This document shows positions 47,401 through 54,640 of a stretch of 64,000 nt of DNA, in pieces. The position numbers and the translations under genes are program-made. The notes below the pieces were generated by a model that was not told the origin of the DNA, searched no databases, and saw only the letters and a program-made list of their open reading frames with translations. Position 1 is the first letter of the stretch. Every line of letters begins with the position of its first letter. The DNA comes from a virus. The DNA lies in IMG/VR virus record IMGVR_UViG_3300037119_004556, positions 1-64,000 of that record. The stretch is one strand, 5' to 3'.

Positions 47401-47405
47401 TCGCC

Positions 47406-47538
47406 CCACCGCATGTGCTGTTACGCCTAAGACGAGGCTCTATAGGTTCCTCACCAGTTCCCTGGCTCCCACCGGACCGTCCGGACTCGGGTGTCACTCC
47501 TTAGAGGATGGCTGCTTCTAAGCCAACCTTTGCGGTGG
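47406..47538 (-). ncRNA. 23S rRNA GTPase-associated-centre mimic RNA
   Basis: No protein gene fits here. On the minus strand, TTGGCTTAGAAGCAGCCATC (47507-47526) equals the E. coli 23S rRNA hairpin at about positions 1058-1081, which carries A1067. GCGTAACAGC (47417-47426) corresponds to the second loop of the same centre, GCGTAATAGC, with A1095. A CTAAG/CTTAG stem (47500-47504 with 47427-47431) lies between, as in rRNA helix 44, but its hairpin is replaced by a ~68-base insertion. CCACCGCA/TGCGGTGG closes the whole domain, replacing the rRNA closing stem. It sits between tRNA-Pro and tRNA-Arg in one minus-strand array. That it folds and works as a decoy is inference. Confidence 0.75.
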
Positions 47539-47544
47539 AGTAGT

Positions 47545-47616
47545 GACGCTGGCAGGACTCGAACCTGCGACAACCGGCTTCGCAAGCCGGTGCTCTTTCC
47601 ACTGAGCTACAGCATC
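47545..47616 (-). tRNA. tRNA-Arg (GCG)
   Basis: Acceptor GATGCTG/CAGCGTC, anticodon loop TTGCGAA. GCG anticodon is rare in bacteria, which normally read CGN with inosine from ACG. Confidence 0.88.
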
Positions 47617-47638
47617 ATTGGGCGGTTCCTGTGCTCTC

Positions 47639-47756
47639 AGCGCCGTAGCGGACTCGAACCGCTAACCGGTCGTACCCACCCTGGTGGCCACCAGGTGCCG
47701 TGGGCCACGGACCTTCTCTCACGCTCCGTGCACGGACCGTGAGTCTGCTCGGCGCC
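47639..47756 (-). ncRNA. tRNA-like structured RNA (118 nt)
   Basis: Ends GGCGCCG...CGGCGCT can pair as a seven-base acceptor stem, and the 3' part has a canonical T-arm GCGG-TTCGAGT-CCGC. The interior is not a normal tRNA: it contains hairpins CTCACG/CGTGAG, CCGTG/CACGG and CCTGG/CCAGG with no clear anticodon loop. First gene of the array behind the 47831 promoter. Confidence 0.4.
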
Positions 47757-47830
47757 GGGTTGAGACGACGCTGACAGCACAGGAACTCTCGGAGGAGAAG
47801 AACCCCAACTCCCTTCTCCTTCCACCAGTA

Positions 47831-47860
47831 TTATGCGCAGAACGTCCAGGGTTTGTCAAC
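47831..47860 (-). promoter_or_regulatory. Class I promoter for tRNA / rRNA-mimic array
   Basis: TTGACA (47855-47860), spacer AACCCTGGACGTTCTGCG, CATAAT (47831-47836). No start codon follows; the first products are the structured RNA, tRNAs and the rRNA mimic. A GGAGAAG/CTTCTCC hairpin lies early in the transcript. Confidence 0.85.
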
Positions 47861-47913
47861 ACATTTCACAGGTATTCCTCGATGGTGGAGCAGGCCAGAA
47901 CTACGTTGATGTC

Positions 47914-49134
47914 ATGACGGATCTGTTCTCGCTCGGTCGGTTGTACGTGTCGGACTTCCTTCGCCCGGACGAGGAACCGCGGGCCGAGCCGGTCGAGTTG
48001 AAGCTCGTGTTCGATGAGTCGACGCGGCGCGTCCATCTCTCCGAGTCGGCGGACGCCGAGTTCATGTACGGCCGCTACTGGTACCGGTCCGGTACGAACG
48101 CGACGATGACCAACGAGTTGGCTGGGATCGTCACGTCGATCACCGACGCGATGCCGATCGAGCGCGGTGATCTGTGGGTCGACATCGCCTGCAACGACGG
48201 GACGCTGCTCGCCCACGTGCCCGAGTCGATGGTGCGCGCCGGGATCGACCCGGCCGATGACACGTTCGCGGTCGAGTCGCGCCGCCACGCCGATCTGATC
48301 TTGCAGGAGCCGTTCAGCTACAGCGGGTGGAAGAACTCCGAACTCGGGAACCTGCGCGCCAAGGTCGTGACGTGCATCGCCATGTTCTACGACCTCGAAG
48401 ATCCGATGCCGTTCCTGCGCGACGTCGTGGATCTCATGCGTGACGATGGTCTGTTCGTCGTCCAGATGTCGTACACACCGTTGATGCTGCGCCAGGTCGC
48501 GTTCGACAACATCTGCCACGAGCACATCCACTACTACACGTTGGCGACGATCGACGCCTTGTTCCGGTCCGCTGGGCTGCGGATCGTGGATGTCCAGTTG
48601 AACGACGTCAATGGTGGCTCGTTCCGGGTGTACGCGATGAAGCACGGCGGCGACCCGACGATGTTCGCGACGCAGCCGCACCGCGACGTGTGCCACATGC
48701 GGATCGCGGCGCTCGAAGCGATGGAGTTCGTACACGATCTCAACTCGCCCGAGGTGTGGTTCGCGTTCCGCGACAAGATCGAGTCGCTCAAGGCGACCGT
48801 CGTCAGCTTCATTGCGCAGGAGCGCGCCCGCGGCAAGTCGGTGTGGGCGTACGGGGCGTCGACCAAGGGCAACACGTTGCTCCAATACTTCGGTCTCGAC
48901 CACACGATGATCGACGGCATCGCCGAACGGTCGCAGTACAAGTTCGGGCTGCGCACGGTCGGCACGAACATCCCGATCGTCTCGGAGGACGAGATGCGCG
49001 CCGCCAACCCCGACTACCTGCTCGTGCTGCCGTGGCACTTCATCTCCGAGTTCGTGAAGCGCGAGCGCGCCTACCTCGAAGGTGGCGGTCAGTTCATCGT
49101 GCCCTGTCCGGAGTTCCGGGTGATCGGCGCATGA
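47914..49134 (+). CDS. SAM-dependent sugar C-methyltransferase-like protein (406 aa)
   Basis: Reads DLWVDIACNDGTLLAHVP (SAM-binding motif I), EHIHYYTLATI and C-terminal YGASTKGNTLLQYFGLD. These are the motif order of the NDP-sugar C-methyltransferases (NovU/TylC3 type). The usual N-terminal zinc domain with paired Cys is missing and replaced by ~80 unrelated residues. Likely modifies a deoxysugar or similar glycan. First gene of a three-gene plus-strand operon. Confidence 0.8.
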   Translation: MTDLFSLGRLYVSDFLRPDEEPRAEPVELKLVFDESTRRVHLSESADAEFMYGRYWYRSGTNATMTNELAGIVTSITDAMPIERGDLWVDIACNDGTLLAHVPESMVRAGIDPADDTFAVESRRHADLILQEPFSYSGWKNSELGNLRAKVVTCIAMFYDLEDPMPFLRDVVDLMRDDGLFVVQMSYTPLMLRQVAFDNICHEHIHYYTLATIDALFRSAGLRIVDVQLNDVNGGSFRVYAMKHGGDPTMFATQPHRDVCHMRIAALEAMEFVHDLNSPEVWFAFRDKIESLKATVVSFIAQERARGKSVWAYGASTKGNTLLQYFGLDHTMIDGIAERSQYKFGLRTVGTNIPIVSEDEMRAANPDYLLVLPWHFISEFVKRERAYLEGGGQFIVPCPEFRVIGA

Positions 49135-50090
49135 TCAACGTCTTGTACGTCAACCACGCTCACAGCGAGGTGTGCGGCGTACACGATCTTGGGCGGCGAC
49201 ACGCCCGACTGGTCGCGCTCGGGGAGGACATCGCGCTCGACTACATCGAGGTCAACGACATCGAGGCGTATCACCGGGTGATGGAGTCCGACAAGTTCGA
49301 CGCGGTGATCATCAACTTCATGCCGGGGATCATGCCGTGGGTGACCGAGGACATCAAGCGACATCGGGCGACACGAATCGCGGTGATCCACAACTACCAG
49401 CACGACACAATCGACCAGGTCGCCGCCGACCATCACCGCCTGTTCGACTTCATGCTCGCGCTCGACCCGACGTTGATCGCCACGAACCCGTGGGTGCTCG
49501 TCACCGACCGGCCGCTACCCGACACCGTCACGCTCGGACCGTTGCCGTCACCGCCGCGGATCGGATCGTTCGGGTTCGCGTTCCCGCACAAGAACTTCCC
49601 GGCCGTCGCCACCGAGATCGCGGCGACGTTGCAGGTCGCCATCTTCGATCTCCACATGCCCGAGGCGTACTTCAACGGCGCTGGGGGCCGCGAACTGTAC
49701 GGTCCGGGGATCGTGCGCCAGATCGAGGAGATCTTCGATGGTCATCCCGGGCTGCGTCTGCACCGCACGAGCGACCATCTCGAAGCGGACGACGTCGTCG
49801 CCCGGCTCGCCGAGAACACCGTCAACTGTCTGTTCTACGTTCCCGGTCAGCACAACGCCGGGCTGTCGTCGGCGCTCGACTACCTCGTCGCCGCCCGTCG
49901 TCCGATCATGGTGACCGACTGCACGATGTTCGCCCACTTCGATCGCGCCTGCGCGCATTTCCCCGAGGTCCGACTGAGTGAGGTGCTCGCCGATCACCGG
50001 TTCTGGTCCCAGCAGGTCGACGCCGTCTACAAGGAATCGTCGGCGGCGATCACCGAGCAGACCGCCGCTCATCTTCGACGCATCGCATGA
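49131..50090 (+). CDS. Glycosyltransferase-like protein, GT-B type (319 aa)
   Basis: ATG overlaps the methyltransferase stop (ATGA). N-terminal half is Rossmann-like (MINVLYVNHAHSEVCGVHDL, YEDIALDYIEVN-type); the C-terminal half has GSFGFAFPHKNFPAVATEIA and NAGLSSALDYLVAARRPIMV, a nucleotide-sugar-binding pattern. Probably transfers sugar onto a phage or host acceptor. Family level assignment only. Confidence 0.65.
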   Translation: MINVLYVNHAHSEVCGVHDLGRRHARLVALGEDIALDYIEVNDIEAYHRVMESDKFDAVIINFMPGIMPWVTEDIKRHRATRIAVIHNYQHDTIDQVAADHHRLFDFMLALDPTLIATNPWVLVTDRPLPDTVTLGPLPSPPRIGSFGFAFPHKNFPAVATEIAATLQVAIFDLHMPEAYFNGAGGRELYGPGIVRQIEEIFDGHPGLRLHRTSDHLEADDVVARLAENTVNCLFYVPGQHNAGLSSALDYLVAARRPIMVTDCTMFAHFDRACAHFPEVRLSEVLADHRFWSQQVDAVYKESSAAITEQTAAHLRRIA

Positions 50091-50719
50091 ACTGGTACTC
50101 GCAGGCCGGTCAGGACCAGTGGGTGGTCGACACCCTCGGTGACCGGCCCGGCTACTTCGTGGATGTCGGCGCCTACGACGGGGTGCAGACATCCAACACG
50201 TTCGCGTTGGAGAAGATGGGTTGGGATGGTGTCTGCATCGAGGCGTCGCCGTCGATCGCCGCCGCCTGCGCGTCGAACAGGAAGTGCCACACGGTCGCTA
50301 AGGCGGTCGCAGAGCGCGAGGGGCAGGTGTGGATGCTCGGGGACCGGATCGTCGGTCACGGGGGCGTACAGGTGCCATCGGCGACGCTCACGGAGATCCT
50401 GCGGTCCGTGCGCGCGCCCGACACGATCGACTACATGTCGCTCGACATCGAAGGCGGCGAACTGATCGCCCTCCAAGGCTTGGACTTCGACAGGTACACC
50501 GTGATCCTGATGACCGTCGAACACAACCTCTACGCCGACGGCCCAGCCCACAAAGACGCCATCTACGACTTCCTCACCGGTCACGGCTTCGAGCGGGTCG
50601 TCGACAACGCTCTCTGCATGGACCCGAACCCGCTGTACTACAAGCAGCCCTATGAAGACTGGTACATGAACGCCGACTACCTCGTCAGCAGAGCGTCCCC
50701 TGGCTCATCCCCGGCTTGA
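50087..50719 (+). CDS. FkbM-family methyltransferase (210 aa)
   Basis: MNWYSQAGQDQWVVDTLGDR; motif YFVDVGAYDGVQTSNTFALE binds SAM, and DYMSLDIEGGELIALQGLDF is the family-typical acidic motif. FkbM enzymes O-methylate sugars and other small acceptors. Coupled to the glycosyltransferase (ATGA), suggesting methylation of the same glycan. Its 3' end overlaps the Dam-like gene on the other strand. Confidence 0.85.
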   Translation: MNWYSQAGQDQWVVDTLGDRPGYFVDVGAYDGVQTSNTFALEKMGWDGVCIEASPSIAAACASNRKCHTVAKAVAEREGQVWMLGDRIVGHGGVQVPSATLTEILRSVRAPDTIDYMSLDIEGGELIALQGLDFDRYTVILMTVEHNLYADGPAHKDAIYDFLTGHGFERVVDNALCMDPNPLYYKQPYEDWYMNADYLVSRASPGSSPA

Positions 50720-51476
50720 CCCAAAGAACCTCCGCGCGCACGGCGGCCTTCTCGGCTTTGGGGGCGGTGATGATCAGGCGCCGCCAGTCAGCGAACGCTT
50801 CGTCGTACATCGGGTTGGCGTAGCCGCTCACCACGACCGGGCCGGGATGATTGAGGAGCGCGGCGATCAGCTTGAGATGTTCAGCGTCGGACATCTCGTC
50901 GCCGTACATCGGCTGCGTGCGCACATCGTGCGGATACGGCGGGTCGGCGTAGATGAGACAGTCAGGACCGGCGTGGCGTTCGATGACTTCGAGTGCGTCG
51001 CGGTTCTCGATCTCGGCGTCCTTCAATCGCCACGCGATCTGTCGCAGTTGTGCGGGGACCTTGTTCCAACGGTGCGACATGCCTGCCGCCCGTTGGCTCG
51101 GTCCCCGGTTCTTCCATCCGGTCTTCTTGGCGAGATCGCTGGCGTGCGCCTGCCAGCATCGGACGACGAATCGGCGGGCCGCTTCGAGTTCGTCCACGGT
51201 CGCGGTGTCGCACTGGTCGTATTCGTCGCGGCTCCACGGTGTCGCTTCAAGCGCCCAGCGCAGATCGTCGGTTCGGTCGCGAAGCACCCGGAACAGGTTG
51301 GTGACCGAGCCGTTCCGGTCGTTGATCACCTCGTGCGGGACTGGGGGTTTGGTGAAGAACACGGCGCCGGATCCGAAGAACGGTTCGATGTAGTGACGGT
51401 GCGGCTCAAACTGGTTGACGATCGTCGCTGCGAGCGTCCACTTCGATCCGGGGTATCGGAGCGCCGCCGGGGTCAC
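50685..51476 (-). CDS. dam: DNA adenine methylase, Dam/D12 class (263 aa)
   Basis: GTG at 51476 overlaps the upstream stop (GTGA). LRYPGSKWTLAATIVNQFEP is the SAM-binding motif, YIEPFFGSGAVFFTKPPVPH the D12 signature, and CLIYADPPYPHD the catalytic DPPY. Probably methylates adenine at GATC or a related site, though target specificity cannot be read from sequence. GATC is abundant in the window. Confidence 0.88.
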   Translation of the reverse strand: MTPAALRYPGSKWTLAATIVNQFEPHRHYIEPFFGSGAVFFTKPPVPHEVINDRNGSVTNLFRVLRDRTDDLRWALEATPWSRDEYDQCDTATVDELEAARRFVVRCWQAHASDLAKKTGWKNRGPSQRAAGMSHRWNKVPAQLRQIAWRLKDAEIENRDALEVIERHAGPDCLIYADPPYPHDVRTQPMYGDEMSDAEHLKLIAALLNHPGPVVVSGYANPMYDEAFADWRRLIITAPKAEKAAVRAEVLWVKPGMSQGTLC

Positions 51477-52219
51477 GACGGCACGCCGCGCATGAACTCG
51501 GCGTTGCGCGCTTCGTAGAGCGCCCGGTCGCCGCGCATCAAAGCGCCGGTGCCGTGCATGTCGGCGGCTTCGTGGGCGATCGCTCCGAGCAGGTATTGCT
51601 CGGGGATCCCGTTCGCCGCGAGGTACGCCTTCACGGTCCGTTCGGCGAGATGCCCGGCGAAGACGTGATCCTTGAACACCTCGAACATCGGCGCGAACCA
51701 GATCATGAACTCCGTCAACGTCTTCGTGCGCCAGGCGGTGCCCTGTGTGCATGGCCACTCGTTGAACGGCCCGAAGTCGTCGGGGTTGACACCGACCGTT
51801 GCCAGCCCGGCCCGGTACGCCTCCTCGAAGCCCGGGATGTGCAGCATCCAGTTCGGCCCCCAGTACCCGGCGTTGAACGCCACCATCCCCGGCGCCGCGT
51901 CGAGCAGCGCGTCGACCTTGGTCTCGATCTCGGAGTCGATGATCCACATGTCGTACTGCAACATGATCGCATGGTCGGCCGTGATCAACTCGTGGCTCGC
52001 GAGCACATGCCAGCCGGTGAAGTCGTAGAACATTGGCAGATGCTCAACATTGGGGCTGTAGTCACGCGCGACGACGACCTTGACGTCTGCCGGGATTCGA
52101 TCCACCGGGCGATGACCCACGAACAGGTACGTATGTGAGAGCAAGTCGAACTGCCCTGTCCGCTCGGCTTCAAGCACCAGATCTTGGTCATGAATCGTGA
52201 CGTAACACTCGGTTCTCAC
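51473..52219 (-). CDS. Glycosyltransferase-like protein (248 aa)
   Basis: GTG at 52219 overlaps the HNH stop. HDQDLVLEAERTGQFDLLSH and HAIMLQYDMWI give alternating strand/helix with an acidic D-x-W site. It could be a GT-A type enzyme. Rated as likely glycosyltransferase from context with its neighbours; the fold match is weak. Confidence 0.5.
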   Translation of the reverse strand: MRTECYVTIHDQDLVLEAERTGQFDLLSHTYLFVGHRPVDRIPADVKVVVARDYSPNVEHLPMFYDFTGWHVLASHELITADHAIMLQYDMWIIDSEIETKVDALLDAAPGMVAFNAGYWGPNWMLHIPGFEEAYRAGLATVGVNPDDFGPFNEWPCTQGTAWRTKTLTEFMIWFAPMFEVFKDHVFAGHLAERTVKAYLAANGIPEQYLLGAIAHEAADMHGTGALMRGDRALYEARNAEFMRGVPS

Positions 52220-52671
52220 GCCCCAGCCCTCCGACGCCCGGATCGGATCTTGTAGATGTGACTCGCATTGACCCCGTATTCGGCTGCCAGGACGCGGGCG
52301 CTCTCGCTTCGCGAGCGGATGGCAGCGACCTCGGCGGTTGTCAGCTTCGCTTGGCCGTTGCGCTCGCCTTGATTCATTCCCCGGCTCGCCGCCATCCGAA
52401 GGTTCTCGGCGTGGCTGCCGACAACGAGATGGTCGCCCCGGAAGCAGGGTGGGTTGTCGCACAGGTGCATGACCTCCTCGTGCCGTTCAAGGGTTCGACC
52501 GACCATGCGTTCAGCGATCCGGCGATGGACGTACTGGTTCCGGCGGCGACCGCTGCCATCGGTGTACCACATCCAGCCGTAGCCCTTGGCCCGCCCACTC
52601 TTGATGCGGACTGCCTCCGGGATCTCGATGCAGGGAGTCGTCGGGTACGCCTCGGTGGTCACGGTCTGCAA
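52216..52671 (-). CDS. HNH endonuclease with helix-turn-helix tail (151 aa)
   Basis: HNH core EEVMHLCDNPPCFRGDHLVV and HAENLRMAASRG, followed by a helix-turn-helix (LTTAEVAAIRSR ... LAAEYGVNASHIYKIRSGR), the HNH_3-type homing endonuclease layout. Diverges from the DNA methyltransferase, with which it may form a mobile pair. Confidence 0.82.
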   Translation of the reverse strand: MQTVTTEAYPTTPCIEIPEAVRIKSGRAKGYGWMWYTDGSGRRRNQYVHRRIAERMVGRTLERHEEVMHLCDNPPCFRGDHLVVGSHAENLRMAASRGMNQGERNGQAKLTTAEVAAIRSRSESARVLAAEYGVNASHIYKIRSGRRRAGA

Positions 52672-52681
52672 CCATAGTCCG

Positions 52682-53695
52682 ATGCTCCATAATCGGATCC
52701 ACCAAGGCGACTGTATGGAACTCCTAGCGGCGTTGGACGACGGGTCCGTTGATCTTGTCGTTTCATCGCCGCCTTACAACATCGGCAAGTCGTACGAGTC
52801 GAAGTTGACACTTTCGGACTACCTCGCCCGACAATCGGAGGTACTTCGTGAGTGTGTGCGGGTCATGGATGACGGAGCCTCGATCTTCTGGCAGGTGGGA
52901 GCACACTCCGATGACGGAACGCTCATCCCACTCGATGTCCGTTTCTTTCCGATTCTCGAAGACCTTGGCCTTCGGCCCCGCAACCGCATCATTTGGGTTC
53001 GTCAGCATGGGCTTCACGGACGAAGGAAGTTCAGCGCGCGACATGAGACGGTGCTGTGGTTCACCAAGGGTGACGACTACACGTTCAACCTCGACCCCAT
53101 CAGAGTCCCGCAGAAATACCGGAACAAGAGAGCGTGGACGGGTGATCGCAAAGGCGAGTTGACGTGCCACCCGGATGGGAAGAACCCGGGTGACATCTGG
53201 GTGTTCCGAAACGTGAAACACAATCACGAGGAACAGACGGTCCACCCATGCCAGTTTCCCGAAGACATGATCGCTCGGATCGTCCTGTCAACGACGAACG
53301 AGGGCGCCGTCGTTCTCGACCCGTACATGGGGACCGGAACGGTCGCCGTCGTGGCCAGGGATCTCAGCCGCACGTTCCTCGGCGCCGAGTTGAACGCCAA
53401 CTATCACAGGATCGCGGAGCAGCGCATCAGCGGTCTGCCTGACGAGCATGGCGTCTTCCCGAATCTAAAGACGCTACGCGCCTACGTGGAGCGAACCGGC
53501 GAGCCGATCGAGACGTTCCGCTTCGCGATGCAGGTTGGTCAGAAAGCAACCAGTAGCGGAGCCGCCAAGATCAAGGCCGAACCAGAACATTTCGAGGAGA
53601 TGTTGAATCGACTCAGCCACGAGGAGGACTCTTTCGCCGCCGACATCCGCGGTATGACCCGACCAAGCGACTATTTCAAGGGCGGCCAAGTCTGA
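52682..53695 (+). CDS. DNA methyltransferase, N4/N6 type (337 aa)
   Basis: NRIHQGDCMELLAALDDGSV then SSPPYNIGKSYESK (catalytic SPPY), and late DPYMGTGTVAVVARDLSRTF (SAM motif), the beta-class order of N6-adenine/N4-cytosine methyltransferases. A ~70-residue C-terminal extension follows. Codons use more AT-rich wobble bases than neighbours, suggesting recent transfer. No restriction partner seen except the divergent HNH gene. Confidence 0.85.
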   Translation: MLHNRIHQGDCMELLAALDDGSVDLVVSSPPYNIGKSYESKLTLSDYLARQSEVLRECVRVMDDGASIFWQVGAHSDDGTLIPLDVRFFPILEDLGLRPRNRIIWVRQHGLHGRRKFSARHETVLWFTKGDDYTFNLDPIRVPQKYRNKRAWTGDRKGELTCHPDGKNPGDIWVFRNVKHNHEEQTVHPCQFPEDMIARIVLSTTNEGAVVLDPYMGTGTVAVVARDLSRTFLGAELNANYHRIAEQRISGLPDEHGVFPNLKTLRAYVERTGEPIETFRFAMQVGQKATSSGAAKIKAEPEHFEEMLNRLSHEEDSFAADIRGMTRPSDYFKGGQV

Positions 53696-54402
53696 TGGAT
53701 TTACACCACTTTTTCCATTGCTATGCCGATGGTGCTTGGGAGATCCCCGTCCACGAGCACATCGGCGCGCTGCGCTTCGGTGGTCTCTACGACCAGTTGG
53801 CGTCGTTCCAGATCGGGTTCGTCGGCTCCGACGACAACATCGAGCGGGTGTGCGACGCTCTCGCCGTGTACGGGGTCAACTACACGCCGGTCGCGTCGGT
53901 CACCCAGGGTTTCGAGCAGGAGACGCTCGACAAGCTGTACGACTTCTCGCAGGACCACGATGGTGCCGTGCTGTACACGCACACCAAGGGGTCGAGTCGC
54001 GTCGAGTCGATCGACAATCCGTGGCGCCAGTCGATGGAGCAGCTATGCGTGGTCGACTGGCGTGTCGCTGTCGCCGCCTTGGAGTGCGACGGCAAGTCGA
54101 TCGTCGGCTGCCATTGGATCAAGGGTGACCCGGACATCGAGCGGCTCGCCGAGGCGTGGCGCAACCGCGAGTTGAACCCGCCCGGCCTCGATGGTGTCGG
54201 CGGGATGTTCGGCGGGAACTTCTGGTGGACGCGGCTCGAACTGGTCCGCCAGAACTGTCGGCCCGGGCGCGAATCGCGCTTCGCTGCCGAACACTGGTTG
54301 GGTCAACTGTCCGAGGTGATGCCGATCAACGTCGACACGATCCTCGACTTGAACCCGGTGCCGATCACCCGATCGAACCTGGTGCCACTCCGCCTCGCTT
54401 AG
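53695..54402 (+). CDS. Glycosyltransferase-like protein (235 aa)
   Basis: ATG overlaps the methyltransferase stop. LYTHTKGSSRVESIDNPWRQ and GGMFGGNFWWTRLE are landmarks of a family I have seen in phage and bacterial glycan clusters, related to GT-A enzymes. Probably part of the modification island. Confidence 0.6.
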   Translation: MDLHHFFHCYADGAWEIPVHEHIGALRFGGLYDQLASFQIGFVGSDDNIERVCDALAVYGVNYTPVASVTQGFEQETLDKLYDFSQDHDGAVLYTHTKGSSRVESIDNPWRQSMEQLCVVDWRVAVAALECDGKSIVGCHWIKGDPDIERLAEAWRNRELNPPGLDGVGGMFGGNFWWTRLELVRQNCRPGRESRFAAEHWLGQLSEVMPINVDTILDLNPVPITRSNLVPLRLA

Positions 54403-54640
54403 ACGCGATCCACGCCTCGGCGTCCTGCTCGGAGACTTGCTCCCAGTCCGGTTCGGTTTGGAGCCGCTCGAACAGGTTGGTGCTACCCGAGAACGGTGTC
54501 CAGTCGCCGGTTTGGGCGTTGTACACGTCGACGTCGATGGACGACGGCGCGTAGAAGCGAGCCGCCGCCATGTAGCCGCCCTCGTCGTCGGACCGCAGGA
54601 ACCAGCCGGTCGGCGACAGGGTGGTCTCGGTGTTACTCAT
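54365..54640 (-). CDS. Hypothetical protein (91 aa)
   Basis: MSNTETTLSPTGWFLRSDDE, mixed alpha/beta, overlapping the convergent glycosyltransferase by 38 bases and the polyprotein by eight. Last gene of the tag-polyprotein operon. Function unknown. Confidence 0.6.
   Translation of the reverse strand: MSNTETTLSPTGWFLRSDDEGGYMAAARFYAPSSIDVDVYNAQTGDWTPFSGSTNLFERLQTEPDWEQVSEQDAEAWIASKRGGVAPGSIG

Noticed and set aside
47650-47680. Possible sarcin-ricin loop mimic (GGTACGACCGG) in the tRNA-like RNA
   Set aside because: Only TACGA and GACCGG parts match and the diagnostic GAGAGG centre is missing.
48690-49130. Upstream extension of the glycosyltransferase frame to 48690
   Set aside because: It overlaps the methyltransferase in another frame; the ATGA junction at 49131 is the natural start.
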